Of a stretch of 64,000 nt of DNA, positions 26,381-34,116 are shown in pieces. The stretch's first letter is position 1; each line of letters starts with the position of its first letter. Source of the stretch: Candidatus Pullichristensenella stercorigallinarum (GTDB lineage Bacteria; Bacillota; Clostridia; Christensenellales; Aristaeellaceae); assembly GCA_018712945.1 (NCBI GenBank), contig DVFZ01000051.1:1-64000 (forward strand). Reading direction: 5' to 3'. Position numbers and translations under genes: made by a program. Below the pieces are notes generated by a model. It was given only the letters and a program-made list of their open reading frames with translations. It was not told the origin of the DNA and did no database searches.

Positions 26381-27090
26381 ACATGAGAGATACGGGCTTT
26401 TATGTACAGATGCACCTGCATACGGCGGAATCGAGCCGTTGCGCGCGCGTGGGCGGCGCGGATATGGCGCGCGCCTGCAAGGAGGCCGGGTACGACCTGA
26501 TCGTCATCACCGACCACTTTTTCAACGCCAACATCAACGTGCCCTACGACATCCCCTGGAAAGAGCAGGTACACGGCCTGTTCGCGGGTTATCGCGCCGC
26601 CAAGGCCATGGGCGACAAAATCGGCCTGCGCGTGCTGCCCGGCTGGGAGACGTATACCGACGGCCCCGAATACCTCACCTATGGTCTGGGCGAGGAGTTC
26701 CTGCTTAAAAACCGCGATATCGCCCTGCTGCCCAAGGTGCAATACCTGCGCCGCGTGCACGAGGCGGGCGGCTACGTATCCCACGCCCACCCGTTCCGCG
26801 AGGCCAGCTACATTCCCCATTTCGACCCCGACCCCTATGGGCTGGACGCGGTGGAGGTGTTCAACGGCCGCCATATGGACCCTTCCTTTGATGAAAAGGC
26901 GCGCGCCTTCGCCAAGCGCTTCCACCTGCCCGGCACTGCCGGCGCGGACGCGCACAATACGTTGCACATCTACGATGGCGCGATGCGCTTTTTCTATCCG
27001 GTGACCACCTTTGACGAGATTTTCGCCGCCATCCGGAAGGGCGACTATGAAATTGTGCCGCATCTGAACGAACGGGCGACGGGATTTTGA
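26377..27090 (+). CDS. PHP domain metal-dependent phosphoesterase
   Basis: MHLHTAESSRCARVGGADMARACKEAGYDLIVITDHFF; SHAHPFRE; GADAHNT. Confidence 0.88.
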   Translation: MNMRDTGFYVQMHLHTAESSRCARVGGADMARACKEAGYDLIVITDHFFNANINVPYDIPWKEQVHGLFAGYRAAKAMGDKIGLRVLPGWETYTDGPEYLTYGLGEEFLLKNRDIALLPKVQYLRRVHEAGGYVSHAHPFREASYIPHFDPDPYGLDAVEVFNGRHMDPSFDEKARAFAKRFHLPGTAGADAHNTLHIYDGAMRFFYPVTTFDEIFAAIRKGDYEIVPHLNERATGF

Positions 27091-27108
27091 CAGGGAATTC
27101 AAACGAAT

Positions 27109-27140
27109 AAGCAGAGGCGAATGGCCTCTGCTTTCTTTTT
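27109..27140 (+). terminator. intrinsic terminator
   Basis: AAGCAGAGGC-GAAT-GGCCTCTGCTTTCTTTTT. Confidence 0.8.
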
Positions 27141-27217
27141 GCCAACTGCCGCGCGACGGCGCTTTGTTAAGATTCTATCAAATGTCGAGAAAAATTCCTG
27201 AATACTCTATTTTGCGC

Positions 27218-27246
27218 TTCACATATGAAACATTGTGTGGTATAAT
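27218..27246 (+). promoter_or_regulatory. promoter-like TTCACA-17-TATAAT reading antisense into XRE gene 1
   Basis: TTCACA 27218-27223, TATAAT 27241-27246; same sequence 600 bp downstream. Confidence 0.6.
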
Positions 27247-27333
27247 CAAAAAAACAAACCCTTATATATAAAATTATTCTGCGAGAGGGTAGATTTTTGA
27301 AGGCACATTTAAACGCTTTACCGGATGAAGCGT

Positions 27334-27723
27334 CTATTCCGCTTCATCGTCAGGCTTATTAACTCCTTTTACGATATCACGCACCACTTCGATAACCATA
27401 TCGGTGACTTTCTTGGGTTGCCCTTTGAGAAGCGTGTGTATGGTATCCACCTTCTCCTGTGTCAATGCATTGATGACCGGACTTGCGTCCAACTCTTTGT
27501 CCACGCAACCGGCAATCATGTCCTCTATTGGTACTTGGAGAATGAGGCAAATCTGCGCCAGACGTTCCAGATTGATGAGACGGTCGCCACGTTCTATTTT
27601 GCCAACGTGTCCGACGGAGACATCCATCTTTTCCGCAAGCATTTCCTGTGTGATATGCTTGGCCTTGCGCGCGGCTTTGATATGTTTGCCAAGTGTAAGG
27701 TAGTTAATCAAGATTTCGTCCAT
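27334..27723 (-). CDS. XRE-family transcriptional regulator 1
   Basis: GKHIKAARKAKHITQEMLAEKMDVSVGHVGKIERGDRLINLERLAQICLIL HTH_3. Confidence 0.93.
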   Translation of the reverse strand: MDEILINYLTLGKHIKAARKAKHITQEMLAEKMDVSVGHVGKIERGDRLINLERLAQICLILQVPIEDMIAGCVDKELDASPVINALTQEKVDTIHTLLKGQPKKVTDMVIEVVRDIVKGVNKPDDEAE

Positions 27724-27817
27724 TTAGAAGCCACCTCCAATACGGATACAAGAAACCGGTACTTTGTTAAGATTCTATCAAATATCGAGAATAATTCTCA
27801 TATATTTTATTTCGCGC

Positions 27818-27846
27818 TTCACATCTGAAGGATTGTGTGTTATAAT
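27818..27846 (+). promoter_or_regulatory. promoter-like TTCACA-17-TATAAT reading antisense into XRE gene 2
   Basis: TTCACA 27818-27823, TATAAT 27841-27846. Confidence 0.6.
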
Positions 27847-27866
27847 TGGACAAACAGGCCGTTATT

Positions 27867-27881
27867 AATAAGATTCTTATT
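27867..27881. promoter_or_regulatory. operator-like dyad AATAAGATTCTTATT
   Basis: Perfect 7-1-7 dyad; second related dyad at 28394-28414. Confidence 0.55.
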
Positions 27882-27939
27882 TTGAGGTGCATTTTATGCG
27901 GCGAAAGATAAACATAAGACGGGCAAATCAGCCCGTCCA

Positions 27940-28326
27940 TCAGCCCTCGTTTTCGGGTGCGTCAAGTCCTGTTACAATGTCGTATACGACTTTTGTGACC
28001 ATATTGACAACCTTCCCGGGCTGTCCCTTGAGCAATGTGTGTATCGCGTCTACCTTCTCCTGTGTCAACACATTGATAGCCGGAATGGATTCCTTTTCCT
28101 GATCGACGCAACCGGCAATCATGTCCTCTATCGGCACTTGGAGGATGAGACAAACTTGCGCAAGCCGTTCAAGGTTGAGAAGTTTGTCGCCTCGCTCTAT
28201 TTGGCCGATGTAGCCAAGCGACACATCCATCTTTTCCGCAAGCATTTCCTGTGTCATATGTCTGGCCTTGCGGGCAATTTTGATGTGCTTGCCGATCATG
28301 GAATAGTTAATCAAGTTTCCATCCAT
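27940..28326 (-). CDS. XRE-family transcriptional regulator 2 (tandem paralog)
   Basis: GKHIKIARKARHMTQEMLAEKMDVSLGYIGQIERGDKLLNLERLAQVCLIL. Confidence 0.93.
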   Translation of the reverse strand: MDGNLINYSMIGKHIKIARKARHMTQEMLAEKMDVSLGYIGQIERGDKLLNLERLAQVCLILQVPIEDMIAGCVDQEKESIPAINVLTQEKVDAIHTLLKGQPGKVVNMVTKVVYDIVTGLDAPENEG

Positions 28327-28393
28327 TCAATGGCTACCTCCAAATTCATCATTCATATTTTAGAATGACGAGGCGAATTGCTACCAGACAGCA

Positions 28394-28414
28394 ATAAATA
28401 AGAATCTTATTTAT
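28394..28414. promoter_or_regulatory. operator-like 21-bp dyad ATAAATAAGAATCTTATTTAT upstream of XRE gene 2
   Basis: Perfect 10-1-10 palindrome. Confidence 0.6.
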
Positions 28415-28539
28415 CAGCCTTTATTGTGAAAAATGTACGGAGAATGCCCAATATGCAAATCAATCATGGATAGAGAATATGCTTCATTATACGAAATACT
28501 TGCTGCAAAAATTACATGAGAAATAAAGGAGGCATACCC

Positions 28540-28962
28540 ATGGAATCCAACAACAACATCCGCTTTTCACCACCCCACGCGCAACCGGCTGCCCCGGAAG
28601 ATTCATTTCGCGAACCGCTTCAAGACGATGCGTCCCACGAAGAATGGCATGATGAAGGGGAACTTGACGACGGCTTGAATCCGTATTTCCAAAATCTGTC
28701 CAGAGCAGCCTATGAGGGCTTTCAGGCGGCCCTGAGAGTGTTCGAGAACCATCTCGATAGCATCCATGGCCCGAATCTGGATGACAAACCGGCAGAGCAA
28801 CGGTGGTATGACGGCGCGCTGCTCAAGCTCTTTGCGATTCTCATGCTCGTGGGGGAAACGCTGCCTTACTTTGAAGAAGATGAAAGGAAAGCGCTGACAA
28901 AAATCAACAGGGCCATCGAACGGGTCAAACTGCTGCGCAAGAAGTCTCAATCCTGCGATTGA
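28540..28962 (+). CDS. hypothetical protein
   Basis: AAAGGAGG RBS; MESNNNIRFSPPHAQPAAPEDSFREPL...; no family recognised. Confidence 0.7.
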   Translation: MESNNNIRFSPPHAQPAAPEDSFREPLQDDASHEEWHDEGELDDGLNPYFQNLSRAAYEGFQAALRVFENHLDSIHGPNLDDKPAEQRWYDGALLKLFAILMLVGETLPYFEEDERKALTKINRAIERVKLLRKKSQSCD

Positions 28963-29001
28963 ACCAAATGGGGCGATCCCGATTATAAGGAGGAAACAGC
29001 A

Positions 29002-29223
29002 ATGCACATCGACTTTGTGAAACTGGGCGCGTATATCCGGAATGCCAGAACGCAACAGGGCAAAACCCTCGAAGAAATGGCCAGCCAGACGGGTTGCTCG
29101 GCCGAATTTCTCCAAAACCTCGAAAAAGGGCAGCGAAAACCGGAATTGGAGGTGTTTTTCAAGCTCATAAGCGCCCTGAACCTGTCCGGGGATGAAGTCC
29201 TGGCAAATGTGGCCGGGGCATAA
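29002..29223 (+). CDS. small XRE-family HTH protein
   Basis: KLGAYIRNARTQQGKTLEEMASQTGCSAEFLQNLEKGQRKPELEVFFKLISAL. Confidence 0.9.
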   Translation: MHIDFVKLGAYIRNARTQQGKTLEEMASQTGCSAEFLQNLEKGQRKPELEVFFKLISALNLSGDEVLANVAGA

Positions 29224-29238
29224 CCGCTCAGACAAAAA

Positions 29239-29612
29239 ACGCCCCGGCAGACGTTTCCCGTCCGCCGGGGCGTCCAGACTGTCAAAAAGGAAGGCAGGAC
29301 GGCCTGTAAAATCATTTCCGGCGAGAGGTTGAAAACCCGTTGGGTTTTTAAGTCGGCAGAGCCGACCGATTTTGACGATTTGAAAAATCGGCAAAATCGC
29401 CTCATGTGCGGCGGAAATTGGAGAGGGTGGCCGGAGGCGCAGAATCTACAGGATTCTGCGGTTTCGCCAAAGGCGAAACTGCCACGACTCAAATTGAAAA
29501 TTTGAGGCGCGGCACCCGGCGGGGGAGATACTCCCCCGTCCGCCAGCTTGTCAAAAATACTTTTTTGACAAGCTGAAACGCCCCGGCAGACGTTTCCCGT
29601 CCGCCGGGCGTT
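29239..29612. repeat. Family 2 multi-hairpin repeat, copy E, bracketed by duplicated ~34-bp terminator hairpin
   Basis: ACGCCCCGGCAGACGTTTCCCGTCCGCCGGG(G)CGT at 29239-29273 and 29578-29611; inner CTGTCAAAAAGG...CCTGTAAAATCATTTCCGGCG... shared with copy F. Confidence 0.9.
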
Positions 29613-29621
29613 TTCCCCCGC

Positions 29622-30086
29622 TCAAAATACCCTGTATTGTCCTTCCAGCGCCGCCCACTTTTCCAAAAACGCCTCGCCCTCGGCGTCGGCGGCAATCAGG
29701 CGCACGGCCCGGCGCACGGCGCGCACGAATTCGGGGTCGAGGCCGCGCGTGCCGAAGCGGGCCAGCGGGCACATGGCCCGGGCGCGGCGGTCAATCTTCA
29801 CGCCCCAGCCCTTTTCGGTTTTTACCGGCGTGAGCGGGAAAATGCGGCAGGCCAAGGGGCGGTTTTCGCGCGCGCACGTCCCGTCGCAGGTGTAAATGGG
29901 CGCGAAATCGCTGTCCTCGCCGTGCAGGAGCGCCTCCTCGCCGGGAAACAGGTACATGCCGCCCTGCCCGTCCTCGTCCGCCTGGCAGCAGGCCGCGCCG
30001 CACAGCGCCCCGCAGTCGCTTTTCAGGGGCGTAAGGCCGCCCACCAGCGCCCGCGCCTGAAGCACGGTATCGGTATTCACGCGCAT
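29622..30086 (-). CDS. YkgJ-type CxxCxxCC zinc/iron-chelating family protein
   Basis: CGALCGAACCQ, LFPGEEALL, CDGTCARENRPLACRIFPL. Confidence 0.8.
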   Translation of the reverse strand: MRVNTDTVLQARALVGGLTPLKSDCGALCGAACCQADEDGQGGMYLFPGEEALLHGEDSDFAPIYTCDGTCARENRPLACRIFPLTPVKTEKGWGVKIDRRARAMCPLARFGTRGLDPEFVRAVRRAVRLIAADAEGEAFLEKWAALEGQYRVF

Positions 30087-30210
30087 CCCTCCGCATTCCA
30101 TTTTTTTGCAATGATACCATGGGTAAATTGTAAAGTCAACCGTCCGCCCTTGCTTTTTGGCCGTTCCCGTTGTATAATATCCGTGTCTAATATAAGGAGG
30201 TGTATTTCCC

Positions 30211-30381
30211 ATGGCATATGTTATCAGCGACGATTGCATCTCGTGCGGCGCTTGCGCGGAGGAGTGCCCGGTTTCGGCCATCTCTGAAGGCGACGGCAAG
30301 TACGTCATCGATGCGGACACCTGCATTTCCTGCGGCGCTTGCGCGGGCGTTTGCCCCGTTTCCGCTCCCCAGGAGGGCTAA
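30211..30381 (+). CDS. 2[4Fe-4S] ferredoxin (56 aa, not in the supplied ORF track)
   Basis: MAYVISDDCISCGACAEECPVSAISEGDGKYVIDADTCISCGACAGVCPVSAPQEG; AAGGAGGTG RBS. Confidence 0.95.
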   Translation: MAYVISDDCISCGACAEECPVSAISEGDGKYVIDADTCISCGACAGVCPVSAPQEG

Positions 30382-30398
30382 TCATTCCGGTACAAATT

Positions 30399-30428
30399 CC
30401 GCCTCCTACCCTTGGGAGGCGGTTTTTT
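30399..30428 (+). terminator. intrinsic terminator of the ferredoxin gene
   Basis: CCGCCTCC-TACCCTT-GGGAGGCGG-TTTTTT. Confidence 0.9.
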
Positions 30429-30525
30429 GCTGCCCGCCGTTTGTGACGAAAATCCAGCATTTATTGTATATCTTTTCCCCATGGCAGGATTGCGGGAACC
30501 GCGCGCGAAGTTATTAGATGGGGGA

Positions 30526-30857
30526 GTATACCCTTCGGACTGTCAAAAAAGGTATGCAGGACCGCCTGTAAAATCATTTCCGGCGACATGTGCGGCGGAA
30601 ATGCAGATATTTTTACGCAGGCAAATCCCATTTGCCGGAGGAAAAATATCTACCCAAGGTTGAAAACCTTTCAGGTTTTCAAGTCGGCCAGGGCCGACCA
30701 CTTTTGACAATTTGGAAAATTGGCAAAAGTGCCGCGCAATTTTTGCTTGTGCCGCGCAGCGGCGCGAGCAAAAATTGGAGAGGGTGGTAGTGGCGGGGGA
30801 GCTTGCTTCCCCGTCCACACAGGCTGTCGAACTTTTTCGACAGCCTGGTATACCCTT
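30526..30857. repeat. Family 2 multi-hairpin repeat, copy F, flanked by 10-bp direct repeat GTATACCCTT
   Basis: GTATACCCTT at 30526-30535 and 30848-30857; ends CTGTCAAAAAAGG / GTCGAACTTTTTCGACAGCC are imperfect inverted repeats. Confidence 0.88.
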
Positions 30858-30885
30858 TTGCGATACAAAGGTTTGGAGGCCGTCC

Positions 30886-33800
30886 ATGACAGTTACGCAG
30901 GCGCGCGCACGGCGCGGTTGGAAAACGCTGGCCGCACTGGTGGCGCTGGCGTTGCTTTTGCTTCCCTGCGCTCCGGGACGGATGGCGCTGGCGGCCTCGG
31001 ATGGCATGGTTCGCGTGCGGCTGACGCGCCTGGGCACGCGGCAAAGCCTGTCGTTCACAACCTCCTGCGCCTACTATGTAAACGGCAATACCGCCCACGC
31101 CATCCCCTCCGGGGCGCAGGCCACGGTGGAACTGGCGGGCGGGGAACTGTATCTGACCGTGAACGGCGCGCGCACCGCGCTGGGGGCTTCCTGCACGCTC
31201 GCGCGCGCTCAGCGCGGCAACGTCGGGCTGCGCTTCACGTCGCCCTCGTATTCGGGCATCTATGCGGGCGATCTGCTGCTCTCCATTTCCGGCGGGGCCA
31301 TCGTGCCGGTGCTCAGGATTTACATAGAGGACTATCTCTACGGCGTGGTCGGCTATGAAATGTCCAATTCCTGGCCGCTGGAGGCGCTCAAGGCGCAGGC
31401 CGTGGCCGCGCGCAACTACGCGCTGCGCTGCATGGCCACGCGCAATTCAAACGCCTGGCATCTGGTGGATACCGCCACCGACCAGGTGTACCGCGGCTAC
31501 ACTGCCGCTTACGCCCGCGTAATCCAGGCCGTGGATGAAACGCGCGGCATGGCCCTGTATGCCGGTTCGTCCCTCGCATCGTGCTATTACAGCGCCAGCA
31601 ACGGCGGGCAGACCGAATCCACGCGCAATGTGTGGGGCGGCTCCCTTGCGTACAGCACCGTCAAGGACGATCCCTACGACCTGGCCAACCCCTCGGCCAC
31701 TGCGCGGCGCGCCGTCATCCGCCGCGACGCCGCCGGCCTGGAGGAAGAATTGCTTGCGGCGCTTCAGGATGGCGCGGCGGCCCAGGGCGTTCCCAATGCC
31801 TCCGTCACGGCCATCCTCGCCGTCGAGCCGCATTCGCCCAAATACGCCGCCCCCAGCCGCCTGTATCAAAAACTGCGCTTTACCATCGAGGTATCCAATG
31901 GGGGAACGGCGCGGCAGTTGGATGTGGACGTGGATACCTACGGCGCGCTGGAAAGCTGGTACAATTTGAGCATCAATTCCTCCAGCAACGAAACCGTGTG
32001 GGTGGAGGAGGACGGCGAAGCATTCACCGTCACCTTCCGCCGCTGGGGGCATGGCGTGGGCATGAGCCAGCGCGGCGCGCAAACCATGGCCCAGCAGGGC
32101 ATGGGCTATGCCGAGATCCTCTCCTTTTACTACCCGGGCACAAGGCTCACGCAGCTTTCCCTGACCGACAGCACCGGCAGCGGCATATACGATGGCGAAC
32201 CCCCGGAAAATCCGCTTTTTCGGGCGGTGTGCGTAAGCGGCGCGGACGTGTACGAAAGCGCCTCTACCGGCTCAACCCGCCTGGGCAGCGTGCCCGCCGG
32301 CGCGGTGGTGTATGTATACGAGGCCGGCGGCGCATGGGCGCGCATCGGTTATGAAAGATTGCGCGGCTGGGCGCAAACGGCGCAGTTCTTCCCGCTTGGA
32401 ACGCCGTCGCCTACCGCTTCGCCCTCTGTTTCGCCGTCGCCCTCTGTTTCGCCGTCGCCCTCTGTTTCGCCTTCCGCTTCGCCGCTGCCGACGTCCGCCG
32501 CCGGCCGTCCGGCCGTGGTGACCATGGACTATGCCGATGGGCGGCTCTTTCTGCGCTCCGGCCCCTCGACGCAGACCGACCCCGTGACCACCGTGCGCAA
32601 TGGCGACGTCGTGACCGCCTATGAAGAAAGCGGCGAATGGACGGCGGTGGAAACCGCCGCCGGGCAGCGCGGCTACCTCAAAACCAAGTATCTGGTATTC
32701 ACGCCGCAGGCTACGGCCACGCCGTCGCCCGCTCCCACGGCCACGCCGGGGGCGAGCGCTTCTCCATCGCCCAGCCCTTCGCCGCAGGCCACGGTTACGC
32801 CCACGCCCGCTCCGGCGGCCACGCCCACGCCGTCGCCCGATCCCACTGTGCCTCCGCTCCGGCCCTACGGCGCGTTCGCGCGCGTGGAACTGGCCAACGC
32901 TTCTTCGCGGCTGAACCTGCGCAGCGAGCCGTCCACTACCTCCACCATCCTGGCCCGGCTGAGCAATGGCGACTATGTGGAGATTTTGGCCACAAACAAC
33001 GGCTGGGCGCGCGTGGAAACCTCCTTCGGGCGCGTCGGCTATGTGCAGACGCATTACCTCCGCCGCCTCGACGGCGTGGTGACGCTGCCAACCGCCACCG
33101 CGACGCCTGCGCCCACCCCGGACGCCGTCTACGCGCGCGTGCTGCTGCCCACGGATTCCGCGCGGCTGAACCTGCGCGCGCAGCCCAATACGTCCTCTGC
33201 CATTCTCGGCGTTCTCAGCCACGGTGACTTCGTGCGCGTGCTGTCCATGAGCGGGAGCTGGGCGCATGTGGAAACCAGCGCCGGGCAGACCGGTTATGTG
33301 CAGTCCCGCTATCTCACCGACTTTGACGGCGAGCCTGCCACACCTGCGCCGACCGCCTCGGCCACCCCAACGCCCGCGCCGACGGTCACGCCCGCGCCGA
33401 CGCAAAGCGGCGAATACAGGCGCGTGCAGCTTTCTTCGTCCTCATCGCGGCTGAACCTGCGCGCGCAGCCCAGCACCACGTCGGCCATCCTCGGCAAGCT
33501 CAACCACGGGGAGACGGTGCAGTTGTTGTCCACCAGCGGGAGCTGGGCACATGTGGAAACCAGAGCCGGGCAGACGGGCTATGTGCAAACGCGCTATCTC
33601 ACCAGCGGCGAGGCAGGCGCGACGCCCGCGCCGACGGTCACGCCCGCGCCGACGCAAAGCGGCGAATACAGGCGCGTGCAACTTTCCTCGTCTTCGGCGC
33701 GGCTGAACCTGCGCGCGCAACCCAGCACCACGTCGGCCGTCCTTGGCAGTCTCAGCCACGGGGAGACGGTGCGGTTGCTGTCCACCAGCGGGAGCTGGGC

Positions 33801-34116
33801 GCGCATAGAAACCAGGGGCGGGCAGACGGGCTATGTGCAAACGCGCTATCTCACCCGCGCCGAGGCGGGCGCGACGGCCGTGTCTACCCCCACCCCCTCG
33901 CAGGACGGCGTGATTTACTGTGACCTGCGGGCGCAGGCGACGCGGGACGCGGTGGTGTATGCCCTGCCCGACGGCGGCGCGGACGCGGCCGCCGTCATCC
34001 AGGAAGGTACGATGGTATACGTAAAGGCTTACAACGACGAATGGGCGCGCATTGCCAGCATCGGCGGCCTGCGCAGCGGCTATGTGCTCAAGGCGCACCT
34101 GAGGTTGATTTCATGA
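30886..34116 (+). CDS. SpoIID/LytB domain protein with C-terminal array of bacterial SH3 domains
   Basis: YIEDYLYGVVGYEMSNSWPLEALKAQAVAARNYAL; GHGVGMSQRGAQTMAQQGMGYAEILSFYYPGT; repeated SRLNLRAQPSTTSAILGKLNHGETVQLLSTSGSWAHVET units. Confidence 0.9.
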   Translation: MTVTQARARRGWKTLAALVALALLLLPCAPGRMALAASDGMVRVRLTRLGTRQSLSFTTSCAYYVNGNTAHAIPSGAQATVELAGGELYLTVNGARTALGASCTLARAQRGNVGLRFTSPSYSGIYAGDLLLSISGGAIVPVLRIYIEDYLYGVVGYEMSNSWPLEALKAQAVAARNYALRCMATRNSNAWHLVDTATDQVYRGYTAAYARVIQAVDETRGMALYAGSSLASCYYSASNGGQTESTRNVWGGSLAYSTVKDDPYDLANPSATARRAVIRRDAAGLEEELLAALQDGAAAQGVPNASVTAILAVEPHSPKYAAPSRLYQKLRFTIEVSNGGTARQLDVDVDTYGALESWYNLSINSSSNETVWVEEDGEAFTVTFRRWGHGVGMSQRGAQTMAQQGMGYAEILSFYYPGTRLTQLSLTDSTGSGIYDGEPPENPLFRAVCVSGADVYESASTGSTRLGSVPAGAVVYVYEAGGAWARIGYERLRGWAQTAQFFPLGTPSPTASPSVSPSPSVSPSPSVSPSASPLPTSAAGRPAVVTMDYADGRLFLRSGPSTQTDPVTTVRNGDVVTAYEESGEWTAVETAAGQRGYLKTKYLVFTPQATATPSPAPTATPGASASPSPSPSPQATVTPTPAPAATPTPSPDPTVPPLRPYGAFARVELANASSRLNLRSEPSTTSTILARLSNGDYVEILATNNGWARVETSFGRVGYVQTHYLRRLDGVVTLPTATATPAPTPDAVYARVLLPTDSARLNLRAQPNTSSAILGVLSHGDFVRVLSMSGSWAHVETSAGQTGYVQSRYLTDFDGEPATPAPTASATPTPAPTVTPAPTQSGEYRRVQLSSSSSRLNLRAQPSTTSAILGKLNHGETVQLLSTSGSWAHVETRAGQTGYVQTRYLTSGEAGATPAPTVTPAPTQSGEYRRVQLSSSSARLNLRAQPSTTSAVLGSLSHGETVRLLSTSGSWARIETRGGQTGYVQTRYLTRAEAGATAVSTPTPSQDGVIYCDLRAQATRDAVVYALPDGGADAAAVIQEGTMVYVKAYNDEWARIASIGGLRSGYVLKAHLRLIS

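Noticed and set aside
27160-29230. Prophage or mobile-island remnant suggested by three XRE regulators and AT-richer DNA
   Set aside because: No integrase, terminase, structural or conjugation gene and no attachment repeats recognised; treated as a regulator cluster only.
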